Assembly: GCF_051486985.1 (NCBI RefSeq)
Contig: NZ_JAHVDV010000009.1
Coordinates: 1 to 64,000 of the forward strand
Length of the DNA stretch: 64,000 nucleotides
Reading direction: 5' to 3'
Source: CBFFRJ01 sp051486985
GTDB lineage: Bacteria > Pseudomonadota > Gammaproteobacteria > Enterobacterales > Enterobacteriaceae
The notes beneath the pieces were generated by a model, which ran no database searches, was not told the origin of the DNA, and saw nothing but the letters and a program-made list of their open reading frames with translations. Position numbers and translations under genes: made by a program. Position 1 is the first letter of the stretch, and each line of letters starts with the position of its first letter. Below are positions 39,259-48,122 of this stretch, piece after piece.

Positions 39259-41748
39259 ATGTCCGCAGGAACAATCAGACTCACGAACAATTCGACAGCG
39301 GTTGTCGGTACCGGCACCACATTCACCTCAGACCTGAAATCGGGCGACGTGATTACGGCGACCGTCGGTGGGGTGTTTTACACCCTGTTTGTGGATACCG
39401 TAACCAGTAACACCGCTGTCACTATTACTGACCCGTTTACCGGGCCGACGACCACCGGGGTCTCATACGTCGCGGTACCGCAGCTGGCGCTCAACCGCAT
39501 CACTGCCGCGCTGGCCACGCAGACCGCAGAGGCCGTGAGGCGTATTCTCCAGGAGAATGCCAACTGGCAGGCGTTTTACTCCGGCAGCGGGGATATCACT
39601 GTAACGCTTCCCGACGGCACCCCGACAGGTAAACAGGTTTCCGGCCCGTCCTGGGCAAAGCTGAAGGCTGACGCCGGATCGTCGTGGCAGGACAGGGGAC
39701 CGTTACCGCCTGACGCTAATCTGAATACGATGGCGCCGGCCACCACAGAGGGTGAGTGGGGCAAAGGCAGCAGCACCGGACTGAATGAGGCGAACGGCTT
39801 TCCCGCTGGCGCATTACCCGGGGTGCTGAAAGTTGTCGCTGGCGGTCGATTCGGCGGGACGCAGATTTATACCAACAGCGGCTACGACGGCCCCGCGTAT
39901 ATCTGGGTACGGTCATTAACCGCCGCCTGGAACGGAACCGACGGACCCTGGTCAGGCTGGAGTAACGTCGCGACAAGCTCCCTGCGGTCCACCCTGCTGG
40001 GTAACGTGGATATCAGCACCCTGAATAACGTTAACGCGTTCGGCTCGTATCGTGTGGCGGCTGCAAACGGCACGGTAGCCAACGGCTGGCCCTATGAGGG
40101 GTTTTCCGGGACGCTGACTGTCGAGCAGGGCTACGGCAGCGGCGCACAACAGACCGCCGTATCTGTTTACGGCAACGTCTACCTGCGTTACCTGAATACC
40201 CCCACCGCCTGGTCAGCGTGGGTCAACGCGTCGATTCAGGCCTGCCCCGCTTATTTTACGGGAAACGCGGATACGCTTTTTGACGACGGCAGCTATCCGA
40301 CACTGGCAACCACGACGGGATTACCTGCCGTTGCCGGATTATCGTCGGGCGTGAATAACTGCCGCCTTGAGGTGCGCACCCTGCGCGCTAACCTGTGCGT
40401 GACACAGGACTGGTATTTGTACGGTTCGGGGGCTCAGTATAACGGGCGTAAATTCACCCGTTCAAAATACAGCACCAACCCCTGGACGCCGTGGCGTGAG
40501 GTACTGGACGACAGCAGCATCGGGATTATCTACGGGATCGGGGCATCCAATTCGTCTCAGTCCGGCGTGGATTGGCAGACGTTCAGTTTCGTAAACGGCG
40601 CTGCCTATCAGATATCCGGTGCCAGTCAGGCAAACGCGCCTGCGCCCCTCAATGCATTTACCTCCGCGTCGTTAGGGGTAAACATCCTCGGCATGTCGGG
40701 GGACCCGTCGAGCACCACCTCGATTGCCTGGTGCCTGTTTCAGGTGGCCGTGTATTCAACAGGGGGGACATCCCGGCGTTTGTTCAACGGCGTGTTTCGC
40801 GGCACAAACGGCAACCGCGTTTATTCCATTCTGGAGGTGGCGGCGGGCGTGGACGCGGCGGACACACGCTCACGCCTTGGCCTGGGTGGAGCCGCAGTGC
40901 TGAATGTGGGTTCAGCAGCCGGGACAGTAGCCGCGGGTAACGACCCGCGATTCAGTTCCGTAAATGGCATGGGGGGCGGGAATATCAATGGCGGTATCAC
41001 GCTGCCGTTTATTTGTGCAAACGACACGTATTCACCGTCGAACCAGGGCGCGTATCTGGGCTGGAATCTGGGCTCATCCGGGTCAGGGGTTTTAACCTGC
41101 AATATCGGCGCGGGCACAGCCGGTGGCTGGGTAATGCGCACCGTAAACCAGGCAAACAGCCAGGAAATGTCCCGGTTCACCCTGGCAAACACGGGGATCG
41201 GTTATGCCTCGGGAGGGTGGCAGACAGGCTCAGATATTCACGTTAAATATGATGTGGAACCGGTGACAGCGGCCCTGCCGGCGGTGCTTTCTCTGGTCGG
41301 AGCGCAGTGGAAATATAAACCACGAAAAGGGGTGACCACCGCACCGGTGCCGGGCATCGGTCTGATTGCGCAGCAGGTGGAAAGATTCCACCCGGAAGCC
41401 GTCACGATTCACGATGAGGTTACGTATTTTGATGACGGGACCGCCCTGCCTGAACATAAATCCCTGGACGTGTCGGGGGTCTCAGCGGCCTACCATAACG
41501 AGGCGATAAAGGCCCTGTTCGGGCTGGTTAAGCTGGCGCTGGATGACCCGGATGCAGCGCGTCAGCAGATTGCAGATATTGAGGCTGAGGCGCAGGCGTT
41601 AACGGTGTCGCTGGAAGATTTGCAGCGTGAGCAGGTGGCGGCTCCCACGGAAACACCGACTGCAGAAGAGCCAGGTAATTCTGAAGAAGGTAACTCACCA
41701 TCTGATACATCTGCGAGCGAAGAAAAACAGCCAGATATTCAGCCGTGA
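39259..41748 (+). CDS. Side tail fibre with S74-type C-terminal chaperone, 829 aa
   Basis: N-terminal attachment domain (MSAGTIRLTNNSTAVVGTGT, PQLALNRITAALATQTAEAV). The middle holds repeated pyocin/fibre-type units (FPAGALPGVLKVVAGGRFGG, AWNGTDGPWSGW). The C-terminal peptidase S74-like intramolecular chaperone has GSDIHVKYDVEPVTAALPAV and GIGLIAQQVERFHPEAVTIH, with a probable self-cleavage near Ser-Asp. It then has a low-complexity Thr/Glu/Ser tail. The S74 part directs trimer folding and is shed in related fibres. Confidence 0.88.
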   Translation: MSAGTIRLTNNSTAVVGTGTTFTSDLKSGDVITATVGGVFYTLFVDTVTSNTAVTITDPFTGPTTTGVSYVAVPQLALNRITAALATQTAEAVRRILQENANWQAFYSGSGDITVTLPDGTPTGKQVSGPSWAKLKADAGSSWQDRGPLPPDANLNTMAPATTEGEWGKGSSTGLNEANGFPAGALPGVLKVVAGGRFGGTQIYTNSGYDGPAYIWVRSLTAAWNGTDGPWSGWSNVATSSLRSTLLGNVDISTLNNVNAFGSYRVAAANGTVANGWPYEGFSGTLTVEQGYGSGAQQTAVSVYGNVYLRYLNTPTAWSAWVNASIQACPAYFTGNADTLFDDGSYPTLATTTGLPAVAGLSSGVNNCRLEVRTLRANLCVTQDWYLYGSGAQYNGRKFTRSKYSTNPWTPWREVLDDSSIGIIYGIGASNSSQSGVDWQTFSFVNGAAYQISGASQANAPAPLNAFTSASLGVNILGMSGDPSSTTSIAWCLFQVAVYSTGGTSRRLFNGVFRGTNGNRVYSILEVAAGVDAADTRSRLGLGGAAVLNVGSAAGTVAAGNDPRFSSVNGMGGGNINGGITLPFICANDTYSPSNQGAYLGWNLGSSGSGVLTCNIGAGTAGGWVMRTVNQANSQEMSRFTLANTGIGYASGGWQTGSDIHVKYDVEPVTAALPAVLSLVGAQWKYKPRKGVTTAPVPGIGLIAQQVERFHPEAVTIHDEVTYFDDGTALPEHKSLDVSGVSAAYHNEAIKALFGLVKLALDDPDAARQQIADIEAEAQALTVSLEDLQREQVAAPTETPTAEEPGNSEEGNSPSDTSASEEKQPDIQP

Positions 41749-42238
41749 AAAATGATGATTGAACAGGTATCGACCTGCCCGCCAATATGCTCCCGGGCAG
41801 ATTATGCGTAATCAGTGTCTGTTGAGAGCGAGGAGTGGACCTTGAGTTTGCCTTAATCAGCGTCATATCTTAGAGCTGGTCAATCACTATGCCTTTTACG
41901 AGGTGATTTGACATTCTTAACTACGCTGGCTTTAGTTCGTACAATCCCTGTCGAGTGCTAATATTTTTGCTCATACTAAATATTAGGGGTGGGTGTCAAC
42001 TTGCGTACGAAGTGAGTTAGTAATTAATTTTTGATTAGCATGGCTTAAAATAAATGGTTCGATACCTGGTACTTTAATGACGAAACTGATTCATGATATT
42101 TTAGTAAGGTGTTTTCGATAATCATATCGCCGGACGTACATGAATTAACCTCAATTGAAAGGTTCCCAGATAGTGGTCCGCGCTAGCTTTACAAGACGAT
42201 AAATAACTTACGGCACTTCTCAGAGGGTTGTTACAGAA
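41749..42238. other. 490-base non-coding stretch between fibre and Sel1 gene
   Basis: AT-rich with no supported ORF. A CTGCCCG/CGGGCAG hairpin near 41776-41803 may end the fibre transcript but lacks a T-run. The rest has stop codons in all frames and several AT-rich boxes that could hold a promoter for the Sel1 gene. I could not name one. Confidence 0.55.
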
Positions 42239-43174
42239 ATGGAAGAACTTAAATCAAATTCAGTTTCAGGTCGCGATTATAATCCCGTCTATGCATCTGC
42301 CTCTTCGGGAGATGTCGAGGCCCAAATTAAACTCGGAAAAATGTACCGTGACGGCGACGGAGTTGAAAAAGACGGCAAGAAGGCCGTCGAGTGGTTAACT
42401 AAGGCCGCTGAGCAAGGTAGTCTAAATGCCCATTACTTTTTGGGCGACATATATGCTTCGGGAAATGGAGTCCCTCTAAGCTATTCAAAAGCCCTTGAGT
42501 GGTTCAAATTTCCGTTAGATCAGGGCGACTCGGATACTCAGGTTTACGTGGGGTGGCTACACGAAAAGGGATTTGGGGTTCCTCAAGATTACTCAAAAGC
42601 TGCGGAATATTACGCACTTGCGGCGGAAAAGGGTAATAGCACTAGTCAATATAATCTCGGAAACTTTTACAGGGGAGGATTAGGGGTGCCAAAAGATGAA
42701 AATAAGGCACTCGAATACTATTCATTGGCAGCGCAACAAGGGGATAGCGATAGCCAAGCGCAATTGGGGAGAATGTACATTGCCCGTAATGACTATGAAA
42801 AAGGCAAAGACTATCTTCGTATGGCAGGTGAGAATGGCAACCAAAGTGCTCTTGAAACGCTAAAGAAAATTGAAGCGGATCAAGAAAAAAAGAGAACCGA
42901 AGACAGTATCAAAAAAGTCACCTGTCCTTACTGCGAAACGGAAAGCGTTTGGGGAAAAAAATATTGCCGGGGCTGCACAGCTCGGATTAGGTACGAACCT
43001 ATAAGACTATATGAATGGATAGGTTTAGGTCTCGCTGTTGCTTTCGTGGGATATGCTATAACTCAGGGTTATTCATTTGTTGAAACATCCGTTATTTTCA
43101 TGTTTATATGGGTTCTGGGAATCGTATTTGGTAAACTGTTCGGCAAGAAAACAGCTTATTTCTTCAGAAGCTAA
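42239..43174 (+). CDS. Sel1-repeat, zinc-ribbon, two-TM membrane protein, 311 aa (cargo)
   Basis: Residues about 22-205 hold four to five Sel1-like repeats (KLGKMYRDGDGVEKDGKKAV, YNLGNFYRGGLGVPKDENKA). A charged linker is followed by a zinc ribbon, CPYCETESVWGKKYCRGC (near 224-241). Two hydrophobic segments follow (EWIGLGLAVAFVGYAITQGY, SVIFMFIWVLGIVFGKLFGK) and a short basic tail. The layout implies a cytoplasmic repeat domain tethered to the inner membrane. Sel1 proteins scaffold protein complexes. AT-rich, with its own upstream region, so probably expressed in the lysogen. Function unknown. Confidence 0.75.
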   Translation: MEELKSNSVSGRDYNPVYASASSGDVEAQIKLGKMYRDGDGVEKDGKKAVEWLTKAAEQGSLNAHYFLGDIYASGNGVPLSYSKALEWFKFPLDQGDSDTQVYVGWLHEKGFGVPQDYSKAAEYYALAAEKGNSTSQYNLGNFYRGGLGVPKDENKALEYYSLAAQQGDSDSQAQLGRMYIARNDYEKGKDYLRMAGENGNQSALETLKKIEADQEKKRTEDSIKKVTCPYCETESVWGKKYCRGCTARIRYEPIRLYEWIGLGLAVAFVGYAITQGYSFVETSVIFMFIWVLGIVFGKLFGKKTAYFFRS

Positions 43175-43681
43175 GTCTTCAGCCTCATAAATCCACTTTT
43201 ATTTTCTTCTGATTTGGGCAGTGAATTGCAGTCTGGCAAAATTCGAAGTAAAGTTTGTTGATCTAAGACGATAATTAAAAACTTACTGAGCGTAAACTGC
43301 GCTACGTTTTTCGTCTTCCCTGTCCCGGTGAGAAGCAATCCCAGTCGTGGAGTGACCCCTCCACGGCTTCGTTGAAGATATCGTGACAATCGCACAGCGA
43401 AAAATAATTAGAAGATGAGATCGGTTTTCTAACCTGAATGTAGTGAGACAAACCTTTTCTTACTGACGTTAATGTTTTTACGAGCGTCCACTTCTGGCAC
43501 AAACTAGCCTTATCAGGCTTCTCTTGAGACAGGTACATTTGGCCAACTCCACAAAGCATCCATGAATTTTGTTCGTCATCTGAAAATGACTGCTCTGACA
43601 GCCAACAGCCTTAACCAACAACTTCCTCTGCCGTAAAGATTAATAGCTGAAACCAGTATTGATTTGCCCGTCAAATAAAAC
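43175..43681. other. Non-coding stretch between Sel1 gene and SOS operon
   Basis: About 500 bases without a convincing gene. It contains a strong CGTGGAG...CTCCACG hairpin (43356-43374) and scattered AT-rich segments. Two short minus-strand frames (43171-43395 and 43302-43559) lack ribosome sites and recognisable content. It may be remnant sequence or encode a small RNA. Nothing firmer can be said. Confidence 0.5.
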
Positions 43682-43701
43682 TACTGTTTGTATATACAGT
43701 A
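43682..43701 (+). promoter_or_regulatory. LexA (SOS) box
   Basis: TACTGTTTGTATATACAGTA has the CTGT-N8-ACAG core and near-full consensus. It lies 19 bases upstream of the 80-aa gene, so LexA should repress the two-gene operon until DNA damage. Confidence 0.9.
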
Positions 43702-43719
43702 TTTTGGATAGGGGGATTT

Positions 43720-43962
43720 ATGGCGCGTCGCAGTGATATTGAGCATTCGTTTCGGCAGGCAATCGTCTTTGGGCCGAAAAATGGGCAGAGAACGGTCACT
43801 ACTCAAGGCTTTGTAAGAGAGCTGGCTAAACATAACTGGAACTGGACATTAAAAGAGGCGAATCAGTGGATTGAGAATTACGTCAGCACCTTTAAAGACA
43901 TCTCCACCCAGGAGGGCGATAACCGCACTTTCATGCTTTACAACCCGAACGGGGGGCTTTGA
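43720..43962 (+). CDS. SOS-controlled small phage protein, 80 aa
   Basis: MARRSDIEHSFRQAIVFGPK, ELAKHNWNWTLKEANQWIEN, ending RTFMLYNPNGGL. A basic helical protein with a DNA-binding look. It is often seen in prophages paired with the following UmuD'-like gene, but I know of no established function. Directly under a LexA box. The next ATG is one base after its stop. Confidence 0.75.
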   Translation: MARRSDIEHSFRQAIVFGPKNGQRTVTTQGFVRELAKHNWNWTLKEANQWIENYVSTFKDISTQEGDNRTFMLYNPNGGL

Positions 43963-43963
43963 T

Positions 43964-44287
43964 ATGGGATTCCCGTCGCCAGCGCACGACTACGTAGAGC
44001 AGCGAATAAACCTGAACACGGTCTGCGGACTAACGCCAACAGCAGGCGTTATTGATACTGCCACCGGATACGCGATTATTGAAACACAACCGGTCAGAAT
44101 CGAGCAGGGGGATACTTTGCTTATTGGAGGGAGCGTTGGATTTCAATTTGTACGGCTGCATGGACAGGCATTCGTCACGCCTGATGGTGACGTTTACGAG
44201 GGTGAGGGTATGGAGGGGATTCAGGTGATCGGTCTGGTCACTTTTTTTGTAAACAGGGCGGATGAGGACGGCTGCCCGGTGATGTAA
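43964..44287 (+). CDS. UmuD'-like protein lacking catalytic residues, 107 aa
   Basis: MGFPSPAHDYVEQRINLN matches E. coli UmuD from Gly25, the residue exposed by RecA-dependent cleavage (GFPSPAADYVEQRIDLN). The protein therefore starts where processed UmuD' starts. The SGDSM serine loop is missing, and the lysine region reads FQFVRL instead of FTVKKL, so it should not self-cleave. The C-terminal strands (IQVIGLVTFFVNR) align with VFGVVIHVV. Comparable to phage P1 HumD. A modulator of UmuC/pol V or of UmuD pairing is the likely role. Confidence 0.8.
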   Translation: MGFPSPAHDYVEQRINLNTVCGLTPTAGVIDTATGYAIIETQPVRIEQGDTLLIGGSVGFQFVRLHGQAFVTPDGDVYEGEGMEGIQVIGLVTFFVNRADEDGCPVM

Positions 44288-44441
44288 CATCATATGTTAA
44301 CTAACAGATCGTTTGCTGACGATTTCAACGGTACAGTGTAATATGCTCGCCAGTCGTTGATGGGGTAGTTATCGTGGAATGTCCACCGCTGTGTCCATCA
44401 AGAAGAATCAATCCGCATAGCGAGTTAATAAATTCATATTT
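44288..44441 (+). promoter_or_regulatory. Prophage-host junction and candidate lepA promoter
   Basis: Candidate -35 TTGCTG (44313-44318) and -10 TGTAAT (44337-44342) are 18 bp apart, 100 bases before the lepA ATG. The attachment core should fall in this stretch, so lepA may use a phage-supplied or a retained host promoter. Confidence 0.45.
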
Positions 44442-46241
44442 ATGAAGAACATAAGAAATTTCTCCATTATTGCTCACATCGACCACGGTAAGTCGACGCT
44501 GTCTGACCGCATTATTCAAATTTGTGGCGGGTTGTCCGATCGCGAAATGGAAGCCCAGGTGCTGGATTCAATGGATCTGGAGCGTGAACGCGGTATTACC
44601 ATCAAAGCGCAAAGCGTTACGCTGGATTTCAAAGCCTCCGATGGTGAAACCTATCAACTGAACTTTATCGATACGCCCGGTCACGTTGACTTCTCTTATG
44701 AAGTTTCCCGCTCACTGGCAGCCTGTGAAGGCGCATTGCTGGTGGTGGACGCAGGACAAGGCGTAGAAGCGCAGACGCTGGCAAACTGCTACACGGCGAT
44801 GGAAATGGACCTTGAGGTTGTGCCGGTCCTGAACAAAATTGACCTGCCAGCTGCCGATCCGGAGCGCGTTGCTGAAGAAATTGAAGACATCGTGGGCATT
44901 GATGCAACCGATGCCGTTCGCTGTTCAGCGAAAACCGGCGTGGGCGTGGTTGACGTTCTCGAACGTCTGGTACGTGAAATCCCGGCCCCTGAAGGCGACC
45001 CGGATGCACCGTTGCAGGCATTGATCATCGACTCCTGGTTTGATAACTACCTGGGCGTTGTGTCTCTCATCCGGGTGAAAAACGGAACCTTACGCAAAGG
45101 CGATAAAGTTAAAGTGATGAGCACCGGTCAGGTTTATAATGCCGACCGTTTAGGTATCTTCACGCCGAAGCAGGTCGATCGCACCGAACTGAATTGCGGC
45201 GAAGTTGGCTGGTTAGTCTGTGCTATCAAAGACATCCTTGGTGCACCGGTTGGCGATACCCTGACGCTGTCTCGTAACGCCGCCGACAAAGCGCTACCTG
45301 GTTTTAAAAAGGTTAAGCCGCAGGTTTATGCGGGCCTGTTCCCGGTAAGTTCTGACGATTATGAGAACTTCCGCGATGCGCTTGGCAAGCTGAGTCTTAA
45401 CGACGCGTCATTATTCTATGAACCGGAAAGCTCCACAGCGCTGGGCTTTGGTTTCCGCTGCGGCTTCCTCGGTTTGCTGCATATGGAGATAATCCAGGAG
45501 CGTCTGGAGCGTGAATACGATCTGGATCTGATTACTACCGCGCCTACCGTTGTGTACGAAGTGGAAACCACGTCGAAAGAGGTTATCTACGTCGACAGCC
45601 CATCCAAGCTGCCGCCGCTGAATAACATTCATGAGCTGCGTGAACCCATCGCTGAGTGCCATATGCTGCTGCCTCAGGAATATTTGGGTAACGTCATCAC
45701 ACTGTGTATCGAAAAGCGTGGCGTACAGACCAACATGGTTTACCACGGTAAGCAGGTGGCACTGACCTATGAAATCCCGATGGCGGAAGTGGTTCTCGAC
45801 TTCTTTGACCGCCTGAAGTCCACTTCCCGCGGCTATGCGTCGCTGGATTACAACTTCAAGCGCTTCCAGGCTTCCAACATGGTGCGTGTTGACGTACTGA
45901 TCAACAGCGAGCGCGTGGATGCGCTGGCGCTGATCACCCACAATGACAACGCGCCGTACCGTGGTCGCGAGCTGGTAGAAAAGATGAAAGAGTTGATTCC
46001 GCGCCAGCAGTTCGACATCGCTATTCAGGCGGCCATCGGCAACCACATTATCGCGCGTTCCACCGTAAAACAGCTGCGTAAAAACGTTCTGGCGAAATGC
46101 TATGGCGGTGACGTCAGCCGTAAGAAAAAGCTGCTGCAGAAACAGAAAGACGGTAAGAAGCGAATGAAGCAGGTCGGTAACGTCGAGCTGCCCCAGGAAG
46201 CGTTCCTCGCCATTCTGCACGTTGGGAAAGACGGCAAATAA
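44442..46241 (+). CDS. lepA: LepA/EF4 translation factor GTPase, 599 aa
   Basis: Ribosome-associated GTPase affecting initiation or elongation. G1 AHIDHGKST (residues 11-19), G2 RGITI, G3 DTPGHVDF and G4 NKIDLP are all present. The LepA-specific C-terminal domain ends KKLLQKQKDGKKRMKQVG then LPQEAFLAILHVGKDGK. Length equals E. coli LepA (599). It starts the lepA-lepB operon and is the first host gene after the prophage. lepB follows after 16 bases. Confidence 0.98.
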   Translation: MKNIRNFSIIAHIDHGKSTLSDRIIQICGGLSDREMEAQVLDSMDLERERGITIKAQSVTLDFKASDGETYQLNFIDTPGHVDFSYEVSRSLAACEGALLVVDAGQGVEAQTLANCYTAMEMDLEVVPVLNKIDLPAADPERVAEEIEDIVGIDATDAVRCSAKTGVGVVDVLERLVREIPAPEGDPDAPLQALIIDSWFDNYLGVVSLIRVKNGTLRKGDKVKVMSTGQVYNADRLGIFTPKQVDRTELNCGEVGWLVCAIKDILGAPVGDTLTLSRNAADKALPGFKKVKPQVYAGLFPVSSDDYENFRDALGKLSLNDASLFYEPESSTALGFGFRCGFLGLLHMEIIQERLEREYDLDLITTAPTVVYEVETTSKEVIYVDSPSKLPPLNNIHELREPIAECHMLLPQEYLGNVITLCIEKRGVQTNMVYHGKQVALTYEIPMAEVVLDFFDRLKSTSRGYASLDYNFKRFQASNMVRVDVLINSERVDALALITHNDNAPYRGRELVEKMKELIPRQQFDIAIQAAIGNHIIARSTVKQLRKNVLAKCYGGDVSRKKKLLQKQKDGKKRMKQVGNVELPQEAFLAILHVGKDGK

Positions 46242-46257
46242 CCTTTAAGGAGTTGGC

Positions 46258-47232
46258 ATGGCGAATACGTTTGCCCTGATCCTGGTGATTGCGACCCTGG
46301 TTACAGGGTTGCTCTGGTGCCTGGATAAGTTTGTTTTTGCACCAAAGCGTCGTGAGCAACAGGCTGCGGCTCAGCTCGCAACGCAGGATGCGCTCGATAA
46401 AAAGACGCTGAAGAAAGTGGGGCCGAAACCGGGCTGGCTGGAAACCGGCGCGTCGGTCTTTCCGGTGCTGGCGATTGTACTGGTCGTGCGCTCGTTTATT
46501 TACGAACCTTTCCAGATCCCGTCAGGTTCGATGATGCCCACCCTGCTTATTGGTGACTTCATTCTGGTAGAAAAATTTGCCTATGGCATCAAGGATCCGA
46601 TTTACCAGAAGACATTGATCGAAACCGGGCACCCGAAACGCGGCGAGATTGCGGTGTTCAAATACCCCGACGATCCTCGTCTGGACTATATCAAGCGTGT
46701 GGTTGGTGTTCCTGGCGATAAAGTGAGCTACGATCCGGTGACCAAGCAGGTAACGGTTCAGCCAAATTGCAGTTCTGGCCAGGCCTGTGCGAATGCCTTA
46801 CCGATAACCTACAGCAACGTTGAGCCGAGCGATTTCGTACAGACCTTTGGTCGTCGTGAAGGCGGTGAAGCAAATAGTGGCTTCTTCCAGATGCCCAAAA
46901 GCGAAACCCGCGACGATGGCGTACGTCTGACTGAACGTCAGGAGACGCTGGGCGACGTGACCCACCGCATTCTGACCGTGCCGATTGCCCAGGATCAGCT
47001 TGGGATCTATTACAAACAGCAGGGCCAACAGCTGGCGACCTGGATTGTGCCGCCCGGACACTATTTTATGATGGGCGACAACCGCGATAACAGCGCTGAC
47101 AGCCGTTATTGGGGCTTTGTACCGGAAGCGAATCTGGTAGGTCGGGCAACGGCTATCTGGATGAGTTTCGAGAAACAGGAAGGTGAATGGCCGACCGGCG
47201 TGCGTTTAAATCGCATCGGTGGGATTCATTAA
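46258..47232 (+). CDS. lepB: Signal peptidase I, 324 aa
   Basis: Cleaves signal peptides at the periplasmic face of the inner membrane. Two N-terminal membrane segments (FALILVIATLVTGLLWCLDK, SVFPVLAIVLVVRSF) are followed by catalytic Ser in PSGSMMPTL and Lys in YIKRVVGVPGDK. MGDNRDNSADSRYWGFVP is the conserved box E. Same length as E. coli LepB. A 12-bp hairpin follows the stop. Confidence 0.98.
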   Translation: MANTFALILVIATLVTGLLWCLDKFVFAPKRREQQAAAQLATQDALDKKTLKKVGPKPGWLETGASVFPVLAIVLVVRSFIYEPFQIPSGSMMPTLLIGDFILVEKFAYGIKDPIYQKTLIETGHPKRGEIAVFKYPDDPRLDYIKRVVGVPGDKVSYDPVTKQVTVQPNCSSGQACANALPITYSNVEPSDFVQTFGRREGGEANSGFFQMPKSETRDDGVRLTERQETLGDVTHRILTVPIAQDQLGIYYKQQGQQLATWIVPPGHYFMMGDNRDNSADSRYWGFVPEANLVGRATAIWMSFEKQEGEWPTGVRLNRIGGIH

Positions 47233-47238
47233 TTTACC

Positions 47239-47266
47239 TGGGGTGCAGAACAAATTCTGCACCCCA
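47239..47266 (+). terminator. Long hairpin after lepB
   Basis: TGGGGTGCAGAA-CAAA-TTCTGCACCCCA is a perfect 12-bp stem followed by an AT-rich but not T-run tail. It may terminate or stabilise the lepAB mRNA. Confidence 0.55.
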
Positions 47267-47362
47267 AATTATTTCAGTTATAAATCCTTCAGACTAACGA
47301 CATACCTTGTCGTTACGTATAGAATATTCCCCCGAAGTTTAAGGCTGGCCCTACGGGTGCCA

Positions 47363-47409
47363 CAGCACACGAAACCGCGTTGGTTGTTACAGGTCGGTTT
47401 CGTGTGCTG
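47363..47409 (+). promoter_or_regulatory. rnc leader stem-loop (RNase III autoregulation site)
   Basis: CAGCACACGAAACCG pairs perfectly over 15 bp with CGGTTTCGTGTGCTG around a 17-base loop, 32 bases before the rnc ATG. In E. coli RNase III cleaves a long stem in its own leader to destabilise the mRNA, and this has the right form and place. Confidence 0.8.
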
Positions 47410-47441
47410 CATTGTTGACGCATTCATTCTATTGGTATCGC

Positions 47442-48122
47442 ATGAACCCCATCGTAATAAATCGGCTTCAGCGGAAGCTGGGCTACACTTTTCTACATCA
47501 GGAGTTGTTGCAGCAGGCATTAACCCACCGCAGTGCCAGCAGCAAGCACAACGAGCGCCTCGAATTCCTGGGTGACTCCATTTTGAGCTTTGTGATTGCC
47601 AATGCGCTTTATCACCGTTTCCCCCGTGTGGATGAAGGTGATATGAGCCGTATGCGGGCAACGCTGGTTCGTGGTAACACGCTCGCAGAAATTGCTCGTG
47701 AGTTCGAGCTGGGCGAATGTTTGCGTTTAGGGCCGGGCGAGTTGAAAAGCGGCGGTTTTCGTCGTGAATCTATTTTAGCTGATACGGTTGAAGCCTTAAT
47801 CGGTGGTGTTTTTCTGGACAGCGACATCCAGACCGTCGAGCGTTTGATCCTGAGCTGGTATCAGACGCGTCTGGATGAAATCAGTCCGGGCGATAAACAA
47901 AAAGATCCGAAAACGCGTTTGCAGGAGTTTTTGCAAGGTCGCCACTTACCGCTGCCCTCCTATCTGGTGGTGCAGGTGCGGGGCGAAGCGCACGATCAGG
48001 AATTTACTATCCACTGCCAGGTCAGTGGCCTGAAAGAGCCGGTGGTTGGCACAGGGTCAAGCCGCCGTAAGGCTGAGCAGGCTGCCGCCGAACAGGCACT
48101 GAAAAATCTGGAGCTGGAATGA
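47442..48122 (+). CDS. rnc: Ribonuclease III, 226 aa
   Basis: Cuts double-stranded RNA in rRNA and mRNA processing. The signature NERLEFLGDS is present with catalytic Glu and Asp, and Asp/Glu in DTVEALIGGVFLD. The C-terminal dsRNA-binding domain is DPKTRLQEFLQGRHLPLPSY. It overlaps era by four bases (ATGA). Start chosen to give the E. coli length of 226. Confidence 0.98.
   Translation: MNPIVINRLQRKLGYTFLHQELLQQALTHRSASSKHNERLEFLGDSILSFVIANALYHRFPRVDEGDMSRMRATLVRGNTLAEIAREFELGECLRLGPGELKSGGFRRESILADTVEALIGGVFLDSDIQTVERLILSWYQTRLDEISPGDKQKDPKTRLQEFLQGRHLPLPSYLVVQVRGEAHDQEFTIHCQVSGLKEPVVGTGSSRRKAEQAAAEQALKNLELE

Larger units (their letters stand above)
1..44441. mobile_element. Lambdoid prophage, integrated upstream of lepA (left end outside window)
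   Basis: The modules run in lambdoid order: leftward recombination operon, immunity, replication, Q, lysis, terminase, head, tail, fibre, cargo. Host genes begin at lepA. No integrase, excisionase or recT is visible, so the prophage continues beyond the left edge. The right boundary must fall between the stop of the last phage-like gene (44287) and the lepA start (44442). I could not define the core site because the other attachment site is not in the window. From memory, Salmonella Gifsy-1 also sits next to lepA with its tail end facing lepA. Confidence 0.93.

Noticed and set aside
43171..43559. Two minus-strand frames of 74 and 85 codons
   Set aside because: No ribosome site, no recognisable content and odd composition; treated as non-coding.
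44288..44441. tRNA gene as attachment site
   Set aside because: No cloverleaf or T-loop sequence is visible before lepA.
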